The notes under the pieces are model-generated. The model was not told where the DNA came from. It was given only the letters and a program-made list of their open reading frames with translations, and made no database searches. DNA of 64,000 nucleotides from Rhabdothermincola sediminis (GTDB taxonomy: Bacteria; Actinomycetota; Acidimicrobiia; Acidimicrobiales; Acidimicrobilacustridaceae), in contig NZ_JACFSZ010000015.1 of the NCBI RefSeq assembly GCF_014805525.1, positions 1-64,000 of the forward strand. The letters are read 5' to 3'. The translations under genes were made by a program, and so were the position numbers. Shown here one piece after another: positions 44,437 to 53,196 of this stretch (its first letter is position 1; each line of letters starts with the position of its first letter).

Positions 44437-46113
44437 GTGACCACGGACGAATCCTCCGAGTTCGATGTGCGGCAGGTCGCAGGAGCGCTCCGCCGGCACA
44501 TGGTGCTCGTGGTCGTCATCACCCTGGTCGCCGTCGTGATCGGGCTCGCCACCTCCTTCCTCTCACCGACCTTGTATGCCTCCACCGCCCAGGTCCGCAT
44601 CGTCGATCCGGGTGCGGAGGCCGTGTCGTCGGCCGCGGCGAACCGGGTGGACCGCGAGCGTGAGGTGCAGACCCAGGTGTTGATCCTCAAGTCGAGGGAG
44701 CTGCAGGACGCGGTCGCTGAGCGGCTCGGCGCCTCGGCGAGCGAGATCGACGGCGTGTCCATCTCCGCGGTGGGCAACAGCGACGTGATCGCCATCAGGG
44801 TTGCCAGCCGTTCACCGGAGGTCGCGCAGGAAGCGGCCAATGCCTACGCCGAGCTGTACGTGCAGAAGCGCCGCGACGACGTGGCGGCGGTGTTCTCCGA
44901 CCGGGCGGAGCGCCTGCGGGCCAGCGCGGATGAGCTGCAGACCCGCATCTCCCAGGTGAACGTCGAGCTCGCGGCCGGGCCCGGCGCGCTCGAGGCCCAG
45001 CGCCTGCAGGCCGAGCGCGACTCGTTGATCGTGCAGCAGGCGGAGATCCAGCGGCAGGCCGGCGATCTCGAGGTCCAAGCCGCGACCCGCACGGGCAGCG
45101 TCACCATCGTGCAGTCCGCCGAGCTCCCCTCGGCGCCGTTCTCTCCGACCACCGAGCGCAACGTGGTGATCTGGACGGCGCTGGGGCTGCTCGTGGGCTG
45201 CGGTGCGGCGCTGCTGCGCGACCGCTTCGACGATCGGGTCTCCGCGAGCACACAACCCGAGATGCTGGGCGTGCCCGTCATCGGCTCCATACCCGAGATC
45301 GGTTCCCGCCGGCGGCTCGGTCGACCACGCACGACCCCCCGGACGGTCGTGGACCCGACCTCACCGATCGCGGAGGCGTTCCGCACGCTGGCGACCAGCG
45401 TCCGCTTCTCCGCCGTCGGTCAGGATCACCATGTCCTCGCGATCACGAGTGCCGAGCGCGGTGAGGGGAAGTCGACGATCGCGGCGAACCTGGCCGTCGC
45501 GCTCGCCGACATGGGCATGAAGGTCGTGCTGGTCTCGGCGGACCTCCGAGCCCCGGTGCTGGGCGAGATCTTCCGGCTCGACGAGAGCGAGCGCGGCCTC
45601 ACCTCGGTCCTGCTCGGCGATGCACCGCTCGCCGAGTGCTTCCGACCGATCACCTTGCGCACCGGACGATCCTTCTACCTGCTGCCGGCCGGTCCGATGC
45701 CGGGCAACCCGCACGAGCTGCTGTCGTCGAGCCGGATGGCTGAACTGATGGCCTCGCTCACGGCCACCGGCGCGGACTTCATCCTCATCGACTGCCCGCC
45801 CGTGTTGCCCGTGGGTGACACGCTGGCCCTGGCTCACCTCACCGACGGCATGGCGGTCATCGCGACCGTCGGATCGACTCGTCGCGGGGCCTTCGAACAG
45901 ACGGTCGATCGCCTGCAGACGGTCAACGGCAAGGTCGTGGGTGCGATCCTCAACCGCACGGAGGGGGCCAGCCGGTACGGCGAGTACGGCTACGGGTACG
46001 GCACTCGCACATCCACGGTGCCCCGACACCAGTCCCGACACGTGCATGATGTCAGTGGATCGACCCGGGTGGGCGACGTGCCAGCGCGCGATGGCAGCCC
46101 GGTGAGCACCTGA
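44437..46113 (+). CDS. Polysaccharide co-polymerase / tyrosine autokinase (Wzz-BY-kinase fusion)
   Basis: 558 residues. The N-terminal Wzz domain has two membrane segments (HMVLVVVITLVAVVIGLATS and about residues 245-260) flanking a coiled-coil extracellular part (about 60-240), with the Pro-rich PSAPFSPTTERN before the second segment. The C-terminal cytoplasmic kinase has Walker A SAERGEGKSTIAANLA, A' VVLVSADLRAPV and Walker B FILIDCPPVLPV. A Tyr cluster near the end (RYGEYGYGYG) is the expected autophosphorylation site. In Gram-positives kinase and activator are often separate; here they are joined. It should set chain length and gate export for the Wzy polymerase that follows. The start is GTG. 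Confidence 0.9.
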   Translation: MTTDESSEFDVRQVAGALRRHMVLVVVITLVAVVIGLATSFLSPTLYASTAQVRIVDPGAEAVSSAAANRVDREREVQTQVLILKSRELQDAVAERLGASASEIDGVSISAVGNSDVIAIRVASRSPEVAQEAANAYAELYVQKRRDDVAAVFSDRAERLRASADELQTRISQVNVELAAGPGALEAQRLQAERDSLIVQQAEIQRQAGDLEVQAATRTGSVTIVQSAELPSAPFSPTTERNVVIWTALGLLVGCGAALLRDRFDDRVSASTQPEMLGVPVIGSIPEIGSRRRLGRPRTTPRTVVDPTSPIAEAFRTLATSVRFSAVGQDHHVLAITSAERGEGKSTIAANLAVALADMGMKVVLVSADLRAPVLGEIFRLDESERGLTSVLLGDAPLAECFRPITLRTGRSFYLLPAGPMPGNPHELLSSSRMAELMASLTATGADFILIDCPPVLPVGDTLALAHLTDGMAVIATVGSTRRGAFEQTVDRLQTVNGKVVGAILNRTEGASRYGEYGYGYGTRTSTVPRHQSRHVHDVSGSTRVGDVPARDGSPVST

Positions 46114-46170
46114 CGAAGCGGCCACGATGTCGCCTCGGGGGATCACGCCAGCGCGAAGGGATCGCGGGCG

Positions 46171-47556
46171 ATGACGGTGCTCAGCGCGCTGCTCCTGCTC
46201 GGGTTGCTCTGGGTGATCTACCGCCAGTGGTCACGGTGGCCACTCGACATCGTGGCGATCTTCTGCGTCGGCTTCCTGCTGTTCTACGGCTTCCGTGCCG
46301 TGGTGGTCGCAGCGGGTGTCGATCCCCTTTACCCCGACTACCTCTTCGGGGCCAACTCCGCGATGCTCGCCGGCCGCACCAACCTGCTGCTCTGCTTGTT
46401 CCTCGGCGGGGTGATCGGTGGCCTCACCCTGTCGAGCAGGATCGGGCTGCGACTGCCTCGATGGATGTTCCCGGACATCGTGAGCCACCCGAAAGGGTCG
46501 CGGTACTTCTCGGTGGTGGTCGTGCTGACCGCGGTCTCGACGGTCATCACGCTCGTGCTCCTGGCCCGCTACGACGGCTTCAGCGGCGTGGTCCAGGCCT
46601 CCAAGTACGACCGGGACCTGACCGGCACGAACATCCTGCGGGTGTTCCCGAGCATCGGGTCGCTCGTGGCGGTGGCCTCCGCGCTCGACGTCGCCAGGCG
46701 CTACCGGGGTCGGTTCACCGCCGGCCAGCGCCAGCGCCTGGTCGTCAGCGTGGCCTGCGCGGTGCTCGACGGCTACTTCGTGTTCGTGTGGGGGCAGCGG
46801 TCGATCCTGGCCATCGTCGTGTTCGGCCTGATCGCCGGGCTCGTGGCCTTCCGGCCATCGCCTCGTGGGTCCAGGGCCTCTTCGTTGCGCATCTGGGGCG
46901 GCATCGCGGTCGCGGTCATCGTCTGCGTCGTCACCGTCGTGGGGCTGCGGTTCCTCCGGGACACGGCCGCGACCGGCGACTTGAGCCCGAACCTCAAGAA
47001 CGAGACCCTCATCCGGCAGTTCTCGGTGGCCTCGAACTCCACGTCGTACGACGCGCTGGTGCTGGCTCGCCGCGACTGGCCGTCCACCTTCGAGTTCCGT
47101 GGGGGGCAGGACTTCGCGGCCGGGGTGGGAGCCGCGGTCCCGCGGTTCCTGCTCCCGGACAAGCCCACCTCGATCTCCACCGGCGCCTGGTTCCGGCGGG
47201 TGTACGAGCCGGACACGGTCAACGGCTGGCCTCCGGGGGCGGTGGGCGAGTGGTACCTCAACTTCGGCGTCCTCGGCGTGGGGTTCGGAGGCGTGCTCTC
47301 CGGTGTGGTCTTGGGGATGCTCAGGTTCGCGCTGCGCTCTTCCCGTGAGCATCCCCTCGCGTTCGTCACCTCGGCCGTGGTCGCGTTGCAGGTGATCCAG
47401 CTCGGCGTGGGCATCGAGACCCCCCTCGAGTGGGTGCGCTGGTGCATCCCCCTGGTGATCGTGTCGGCCGTGCTGGGGGCGACCAGGAGGGGCCGCGAGG
47501 GGCTCGACGGCGACGTCGTGGCGCCAGCAGGTGTCACCCCGGTGGCGCCGGCATGA
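46171..47556 (+). CDS. O-antigen/oligosaccharide polymerase, Wzy-like membrane protein
   Basis: 461 residues with about eleven hydrophobic segments. A large loop lies in the second half (about 275-365), as in O-antigen polymerases; it contains the RDWPSTFEFRGG and PGAVGEWYLNFG stretches, which resemble the conserved parts of oligosaccharide repeat unit polymerases. Sequence identity in this group is always low, so the call leans on topology and place. It follows the BY-kinase after 57 bases and overlaps the flippase gene by ATGA. Confidence 0.8.
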   Translation: MTVLSALLLLGLLWVIYRQWSRWPLDIVAIFCVGFLLFYGFRAVVVAAGVDPLYPDYLFGANSAMLAGRTNLLLCLFLGGVIGGLTLSSRIGLRLPRWMFPDIVSHPKGSRYFSVVVVLTAVSTVITLVLLARYDGFSGVVQASKYDRDLTGTNILRVFPSIGSLVAVASALDVARRYRGRFTAGQRQRLVVSVACAVLDGYFVFVWGQRSILAIVVFGLIAGLVAFRPSPRGSRASSLRIWGGIAVAVIVCVVTVVGLRFLRDTAATGDLSPNLKNETLIRQFSVASNSTSYDALVLARRDWPSTFEFRGGQDFAAGVGAAVPRFLLPDKPTSISTGAWFRRVYEPDTVNGWPPGAVGEWYLNFGVLGVGFGGVLSGVVLGMLRFALRSSREHPLAFVTSAVVALQVIQLGVGIETPLEWVRWCIPLVIVSAVLGATRRGREGLDGDVVAPAGVTPVAPA

Positions 47557-48923
47557 CGGCGACGGTTCGCAGCCGGTTCGCCCGTGGGGTTCGGCGCAGC
47601 GCGCCGGCCACCTGGGCGCTGGGGTCGCGGGTGGCGGGACTCGTCGCCTCCACAGCGATCGCCGTGGTGTTGGCCCGCTCGCTGGGCACCGACGACTTCG
47701 GTCGCTTCTCGGTCGCGTCGAGCATCGCGGTGGGTGGCAGCATCGCGGTGGCGGGTGGCTTGAACCGGGCGGCGCTGCGGGACGTGGCCTCGCTGCTGGC
47801 GCACGGGGACCGGGGGGCGGCGCGCTCGGTGATCGTCTCCGCGTTCGGGGCGTTCGGGCTCGTCGCCCCGCTCGGGGTCCTCGGCACGGTGCTCACCGGA
47901 TCGGTGGTGATCGGTTGGAGCCGCACGGTGGTGCTGACGGCGGCCCTGGCGCTGCTGTTGGGCCTGCTGCTCGTGCTGGCCGATGTCATCCGGGCGCTGG
48001 GCGAGTACCGGGTCGCCAACGTGGCGTCGGGGCCGAGCGGCGGCGCAGCGGTGGCTCTCGGGTTCCTGGTGTTGAGCGCGTGGTCGTTGTTCCGGCCTCG
48101 AACGGCCGATGCCGCGCTGGTGTTGAACCTCGTCGCCGCCGCCCTGGCGTGCGTGCTGGCCGTGACGGTGTTCATGGCCCGGGCCCGGGAGGTGACCCCG
48201 AGGGCGACCACCACGTCTCCTTCGGCCAACCCGAAGCACTTGGTCGTAGCCGGCTTCCCGTTCATGGTGACCCAGGTGGCGCTCTTCCTGAGCCTCCAGG
48301 TCGACCTGTGGATCGCGGGGGCGACGCTGTCCGAAGGCGACACCGGGCTCTACGCCGGCGCGCTGCGACTGATGAACGTGGTCCGGGTGCCACTCACCGC
48401 CGCGCAGTTCACGCTGCTCGCGGCCATCCCGGCACTGCACGCGCTGGGTCGGATGGAGGAGCTGGAGCGGCGAGTGCGGCGAGCGGGCACGATCGTGACG
48501 ATCCCCTCGGTGGGTGCCCTGTTGGTCTGTGTCTTCTTCGCCGGCCCGATGCTGGCGCTGGTGCTGGGTGAGAGCTATCGGGCTGCGGCGCCGCTACTCG
48601 TGACCCTGGCGCTGGGGCAGCTGGTGATCGTGGCCCTCGGGCTGAGCGGCAACGTGTTGAACTTGTGTGGCTTCGAGCGCCTGATGTTGGTGTTCAGCGT
48701 CGGCTCATTGGCATCGTCGGTGGTCGCGGATCTCGTGGCAGCCCGGCTCTGGGGGGTGGAGGCGCTGGCCATCGCTTCCGCCTCGACCACCGCCGGCAGC
48801 TTCGTGGTGCTGTGGTGGCTCGCCCACCGTCAGTTGGGCATCTGGACCCATCCGTTCCTGCCCTCGAGACGGAACCTGCTGCCGTCGGCCGCCATCTCGG
48901 TCCCGGCCGACGCGCCCGGCTGA
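47553..48923 (+). CDS. Polysaccharide flippase (Wzx/MATE-like, MOP superfamily)
   Basis: 456 residues with about twelve to fourteen membrane segments. The start resembles polysaccharide biosynthesis proteins (ALGSRVAGLVASTAIAVVLA, RSLGTDDFGRFSVASS). It should turn lipid-linked repeat units across the membrane before Wzy joins them. The ATG at 47553 shares ATGA with the polymerase stop. Its stop lies 25 bases from the convergent end of the glycosyltransferase operon. Confidence 0.87.
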   Translation: MTATVRSRFARGVRRSAPATWALGSRVAGLVASTAIAVVLARSLGTDDFGRFSVASSIAVGGSIAVAGGLNRAALRDVASLLAHGDRGAARSVIVSAFGAFGLVAPLGVLGTVLTGSVVIGWSRTVVLTAALALLLGLLLVLADVIRALGEYRVANVASGPSGGAAVALGFLVLSAWSLFRPRTADAALVLNLVAAALACVLAVTVFMARAREVTPRATTTSPSANPKHLVVAGFPFMVTQVALFLSLQVDLWIAGATLSEGDTGLYAGALRLMNVVRVPLTAAQFTLLAAIPALHALGRMEELERRVRRAGTIVTIPSVGALLVCVFFAGPMLALVLGESYRAAAPLLVTLALGQLVIVALGLSGNVLNLCGFERLMLVFSVGSLASSVVADLVAARLWGVEALAIASASTTAGSFVVLWWLAHRQLGIWTHPFLPSRRNLLPSAAISVPADAPG

Positions 48924-48948
48924 GGTGCCGGGCCGACCCGCTCGGCAC

Positions 48949-50172
48949 TCATCGCAGCGTCGCGGTCACCAGCTCGGCGAAGCGGTCGCCGAGCGCGTCG
49001 ACCCCGAAGTGGGTGAAGGCCAGGCGTCGCGCGCTCGCCCCCATCTGCGCCCGCTGCTCGGCTCCGAGCGAGAGCATCCGCCGCAGCCCTGCTCGCAGCG
49101 CACCGGGGTCGCCGGTGCGAACCATCACCCCGTCGATGCCGTCGCGGTAGTGGGGTGGTTCGCCGCTGCAGTCGGTGAACACCACTGGGCAGCCCGCGGC
49201 CATGGCCTCCATCACCGCCAGCGAGGAGCCCTCCCAGCGGGCGGCGTGCACGTAGCCGTCCGAGGCCCGCAGCAAGTCGGGCACGTCGTCGCGCCAGCCG
49301 GCGAAGCGCACCGTGCGCTCGAGGCCGGCCCGCCGGATGCGGTCGTGCAGCGAGCGGACGAACTCCTGGTTGCGCCGGGGTGTGCCGGGTCCTCCACCGT
49401 CGCCGACGATCACCAACTGCAGGTGCTCGACGAGATCGGGCGCCTCGGTGAGAGCCTCCACGAGGATGTCGTGGCCCTTCTGCGGGTCGAGACGGCCCAC
49501 GCTGAGCACCAGCAGCCGATCGGGGTCCGCCCCGAGCTCGTGGCGCAGACGTTCCCGTTCCCTGTCGGCCACCGCCGGACGGAAGGGCTCCAGGTCGATG
49601 CCGTTGGGGAGCACGACCGTGCGATCGACCGGCACCCCCTGCGCGAGTACCTCCCGGCGGACCACCTCGGAGGTGCACACGGCCAGCGTCGTGAGCCGGG
49701 CGACCGAGCGCCCGTAGACCGCCTGCTTCAGTGCTGCCACGGGCGTCGGGCCGTGGAACCGGTGCTGGTTCTGGACCATCAGGATGCCCGGTACCCCCAG
49801 GCACCGGGCCGCGAGCAGCGCCGGCACCCGGTCCCGCTGGTTCACGCCGATGATGCAGGATGCCCCGGCGGCCTGCGCGTGGCGAGCGAGGTCGCGAGCC
49901 TGCAGCGGGTTCCACGGTTGCTCCATGCGGCGGCACGGCACGGTGCTCACGCCCACCTCCGCGAAGTCGCCGATGATCGAGGGCGCGCCTGCGGGCATCG
50001 CCCCGTGCAGCACGGTCACCCGGTGGCCGGCTCGGCACAGCGCCCGGGCGTAGCCGAGAGCCATGCGGGCGGCGCCGGTGCGGTCCGGGCGGCGCAGCGT
50101 CATCACGATGCGATGGCTCCGCTCATCTCCGGCCACGCGCCGCTGTTCGGGGTCGGTTCGCGCTGCGCTCAT
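48949..50172 (-). CDS. Glycosyltransferase family 4, tandem paralogue 1
   Basis: 407 residues, GT-B fold. The acceptor domain opens with HRIVMTLRRPDRTGAARMAL; the donor domain has VLSVGRLDPQKGHDILVEAL and the EX7E motif EGSSLAVME. It shares whole blocks with the next gene (IxGVNQRDRxPALLAA, VQNQHxF, TTLAVCTSEVVR), so the two came from one duplication. The ATG at 50172 overlaps the upstream stop (ATGA). It is last in the leftward operon. The sugar and linkage are unknown. Confidence 0.9.
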   Translation of the reverse strand: MSAARTDPEQRRVAGDERSHRIVMTLRRPDRTGAARMALGYARALCRAGHRVTVLHGAMPAGAPSIIGDFAEVGVSTVPCRRMEQPWNPLQARDLARHAQAAGASCIIGVNQRDRVPALLAARCLGVPGILMVQNQHRFHGPTPVAALKQAVYGRSVARLTTLAVCTSEVVRREVLAQGVPVDRTVVLPNGIDLEPFRPAVADRERERLRHELGADPDRLLVLSVGRLDPQKGHDILVEALTEAPDLVEHLQLVIVGDGGGPGTPRRNQEFVRSLHDRIRRAGLERTVRFAGWRDDVPDLLRASDGYVHAARWEGSSLAVMEAMAAGCPVVFTDCSGEPPHYRDGIDGVMVRTGDPGALRAGLRRMLSLGAEQRAQMGASARRLAFTHFGVDALGDRFAELVTATLR

Positions 50173-51350
50173 GACCAGGTCCCGACCACCAGCTCCACGA
50201 AGCGGTCCGCGATGTCGTCGATCGCGTAGTGCTCGCCGATCAGCGTCGAGCCCCTCGCACCCATGGCCCGCCGATCGTCCTCGCTCATGGCGGCGACGCG
50301 AGCGAGTGCTTCCGCCAGCGCGCCAGAGTCGCCAGCGCGGACCATGAGACCGTCCAGGCCCTCCTCGAACCATGGGGGTGGACCGGAGCAGTCGGTGAAG
50401 ATCGTGGGGAGCCCGGCAGCCATGGCCTCCATCACCGCCAGCGGCAGGGCCGGGCCCTCCCAGCGGGCGGCGTGCACGTACCCGTCGGCGGCGGCCAGGA
50501 CGTCGGCGACGTCGCTGCGCCACCCGGTGAAGCGGATCGTGGTGTCCAGCCCCGTGTTGCGGACTCGATCCCGCAGCTCGTCCGGCCAGCGGGCCCGGAG
50601 CTGATCGCCGGTGCCGCCGGCGCCGACGATCGCCAGCTGCGCCCGCTCGGCCAGCGCGGGGGTGCGTGCGAAGGCGTCGATGAGCAGGTCGTGGCCCTTC
50701 TGCGGGTCGAGGCGACCGACCGACACGAACACGAATCGGCGGTCGTCGAGGCCGAGGTCGTCGAGCAGCTGGCGACGGCGCCGGGGGTCGAGGGGTGGGC
50801 GCGCCGGCGCGGGCTCGATGCCGTTGGGCAAGACCACGGTCCTCGCGTCCGGGACCCCGAAGCGCACGATCTGGGACCTCACCACCTCTGAGGTGCACAC
50901 GGCCAGCGTGGTGTAGCGCCCGACCGTCTGCCGGTAGGCGACCCGCTTGGCTCGGGACACCAACCCGCTGCCCCAGAAGTGGTGCTGGTTCTGCACCATC
51001 ACGACGGCGGGGATGCGGGCCCGCGCCGCGGCCAGCACCGCGGGGAGCCGGTCGCGCTGGTTCACGCCGACGATCGCGCGCGCCCCGGCGCGCCTGGCCC
51101 GACCCGCGAGGTCGGACACGAGCAGCGGGCTCCAGGGTCGGTCGAGGCGCTTCTCCGCGACGGTGGTGGCGCCGATCTCGTAGAAGTCGGGGACGATCGA
51201 CGGCTCGCCCGGGGGGAGCGGCCCGTGGACCAGCGTGACCCCGTGACCACGCCGGCGGAAGGCGCGGGCCACCTGGAGGGCCATCTGCGCCGCGCCGGTG
51301 CGATCGGGCAGCCGGAGCGTGAACAGGACGTTCGCCGGCTCCGAGGTCAC
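50169..51350 (-). CDS. Glycosyltransferase family 4, tandem paralogue 2
   Basis: 393 residues, GT-B fold, closely related to its downstream neighbour. Donor-domain motifs are FVSVGRLDPQKGHDLLIDAF and EGPALPLAVMEAMAAG; the insertion of two residues relative to EX7E in its sister (EGPALPLAVME against EGSSLAVME) may alter donor choice. GTG at 51350 overlaps the sulfotransferase stop (GTGA); an ATG at 51380 is possible but would overlap that gene by more than 30 bases. Confidence 0.9.
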   Translation of the reverse strand: MTSEPANVLFTLRLPDRTGAAQMALQVARAFRRRGHGVTLVHGPLPPGEPSIVPDFYEIGATTVAEKRLDRPWSPLLVSDLAGRARRAGARAIVGVNQRDRLPAVLAAARARIPAVVMVQNQHHFWGSGLVSRAKRVAYRQTVGRYTTLAVCTSEVVRSQIVRFGVPDARTVVLPNGIEPAPARPPLDPRRRRQLLDDLGLDDRRFVFVSVGRLDPQKGHDLLIDAFARTPALAERAQLAIVGAGGTGDQLRARWPDELRDRVRNTGLDTTIRFTGWRSDVADVLAAADGYVHAARWEGPALPLAVMEAMAAGLPTIFTDCSGPPPWFEEGLDGLMVRAGDSGALAEALARVAAMSEDDRRAMGARGSTLIGEHYAIDDIADRFVELVVGTWS

Positions 51351-52276
51351 GGCGTGCCGTCCCTCCGGACCGTTCGCCACGACGACAGGTCCACTGCCAG
51401 GAGCGTCTCCAGCCGGGCGATGTCGTCGGCGAAGCCGGCGACGAGACGTTCTCTCGTCTCGGGACGGTAGGAACCCCGCACCACGTTGTGGCGCCCCACC
51501 AGGGAGCGGAGCTTGGCCCGGGCGCCCGATGGCACGATGCGACCGAGTACCCGCTTGGCCGGGTGCGGGGTGTTCACCATCCGGCTCAGGGTTTTGAACC
51601 GCGGCTCTCCTGAACGGTGCGGCTCAGGGGTGACGGTGGGGGCGATCGGCTCGACCCCGAGGAATCGGTAGGTCCGCTCGAGCACCACCTCCGGCTGGCG
51701 CGCGAACTCGTCGTAGAGGAGCACCAACACCTGATCGCGGGGGAACATCTCGAACAGCCGTGCGAGCTGCTCGGCGTAGCGACCCATGGCCTGGTAGTGC
51801 CAGATGTGGTGCCAGCCGGCTGCGATGCGGCGTGGCTCGTCGTCGAGAGCCCGCTCGAACTGCTCACAGGGCTCGAAGGTCCGGGTGCGCATGAAGCTGT
51901 AGGCGGAGAAGGCTCGGTCGGAGGGATCCCGCAGGATGCAGATGACGCGGGCTGCGGGGTTGTGCTCGTGCAGGCGCCGGGGCGCGTCCTGGGCGTAGAG
52001 CGTGGACACCGACGCCTCCCCCCGCAGCGAGCCGGGAGCAGCTCGCTCGTACAGGGCGAGGTATCGCTCACGGTCGGTGACCGATAGCCGGTTGATGGTC
52101 CGGTCGTCGCCCGGGCCGGTGAACGCTGGGCGAGAACCCGCCAGCGCGAAGTAGTGCGGCTCCTTGGGATCGGTGAGGAACAGCCGAGGGTGCTCTGAGA
52201 GGTACTGGTAGAGCGCGGTGGTCCCCGATTTGGCCGCGCCGGCGATGACGAAATCGGGTGGCGGCGCGGTGCTCAC
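51347..52276 (-). CDS. PAPS-dependent sulfotransferase, tandem paralogue 1
   Basis: 309 residues. The 5'-phosphosulfate loop GAAKSGTTALYQYLSEHP lies near the N-terminus and the 3'-phosphate site ILRDPSDRAFSAYSF in the middle, the two signatures of PAPS sulfotransferases. It shares long stretches with the next gene (LFLTDPKEPHYFALAG, GPGDDRTINR, EASVSTLY, GWHHIWHY). Being inside a glycosyltransferase operon, it most likely sulfates a sugar of the repeat unit. GTG at 52276 overlaps the upstream stop (GTGA). Confidence 0.92.
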   Translation of the reverse strand: MSTAPPPDFVIAGAAKSGTTALYQYLSEHPRLFLTDPKEPHYFALAGSRPAFTGPGDDRTINRLSVTDRERYLALYERAAPGSLRGEASVSTLYAQDAPRRLHEHNPAARVICILRDPSDRAFSAYSFMRTRTFEPCEQFERALDDEPRRIAAGWHHIWHYQAMGRYAEQLARLFEMFPRDQVLVLLYDEFARQPEVVLERTYRFLGVEPIAPTVTPEPHRSGEPRFKTLSRMVNTPHPAKRVLGRIVPSGARAKLRSLVGRHNVVRGSYRPETRERLVAGFADDIARLETLLAVDLSSWRTVRRDGTP

Positions 52277-53196
52277 GGCCGATGCACCCACGACGGGGCA
52301 TCCTCACCGAGGAGCTCGGCCAGCTCGCGGCGCTCGGGCGCGTAGAGCGCGTCGAGCATCGGGCGGGTCTCGCCGGGCAGGTCCATCCGCTCGAGGTTCG
52401 TGCGGCGGACCCACTCGCGCAACCTGAACGGCACGACCGTGCGCACCAGCGCCCGGGGGCCTTCGTGGCGGCGCAGCCAGTTCATGGCCCCGGTGAGGGC
52501 CCGGCTCTGCGGCCGACCGCTGACGTTGACCTCCGCACCGAGATCCTCGATGCCGTGCTGGTCCAGCCCCAGGAACGCGAAGACCTCGCTGAGTCCGGAG
52601 GCGGGCTGCGCCACCAGGTCCTCGTAGCCGATGACGAGCACCCGATCCCGACCGAACGCGTCGATGAATGGCGCGAGCTGGCGTGTGTAGAAGCCCATCC
52701 GGGTGTAGTGCCACAGGTGATGCCAGCCGCTCGCCCGGCGTTGCTCCTCGAGCTCCAGCGCCCGCTCGAAGCTCTCCGTCTCCCACCCCCTACCGACCAG
52801 GTAGCTGTAGGCGGAGAAGGCCCGCTCCACCGGGTCGCGGAGCAGCGCGATCAGCTTCACCTCGGGGCAGCAGCGCCGGATGTTCTCGATCGCGGCCTCG
52901 GGGTGGTAGAGCGTCGACACCGACCCCTCCCCGCGCTGGCGGTGGCCTGCTCCCGGCTCGAAGAGCGCCCGCCACCTCGCCTCGTCGGTGACGGCGAAGC
53001 GGTTGATCGAATCGGCGTCGCCCGGCCCCTGGAAGTCGAGGCGCTGGCCGGCGAAGGCCAGGAAGTGGGGTTCCTTCGGGTCGGTTAGGAAGACGTCGGG
53101 GTGACGGTTCAGCACGTGGCAGAGCAGCGTCGTGCCGCTCCTGGCCGCCCCGATGACGAGGAACGTGGGCCCGGCGTCGCTCGACGGGTCGTTCAC
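52273..53196 (-). CDS. PAPS-dependent sulfotransferase, tandem paralogue 2
   Basis: 307 residues with the same plan: GAARSGTTLLCHVLNRHP for the 5'-phosphosulfate loop and LLRDPVERAFSAYSYL for the 3'-phosphate site. It differs from its sister mainly in the C-terminal third, where acceptor specificity usually lies, so the pair may sulfate two positions or two sugars. No PAPS synthesis genes (cysD, cysN, cysC) are in the window. The ATG at 53196 shares ATGA with the stop of the glycosyltransferase upstream. Confidence 0.92.
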   Translation of the reverse strand: MNDPSSDAGPTFLVIGAARSGTTLLCHVLNRHPDVFLTDPKEPHFLAFAGQRLDFQGPGDADSINRFAVTDEARWRALFEPGAGHRQRGEGSVSTLYHPEAAIENIRRCCPEVKLIALLRDPVERAFSAYSYLVGRGWETESFERALELEEQRRASGWHHLWHYTRMGFYTRQLAPFIDAFGRDRVLVIGYEDLVAQPASGLSEVFAFLGLDQHGIEDLGAEVNVSGRPQSRALTGAMNWLRRHEGPRALVRTVVPFRLREWVRRTNLERMDLPGETRPMLDALYAPERRELAELLGEDAPSWVHRP

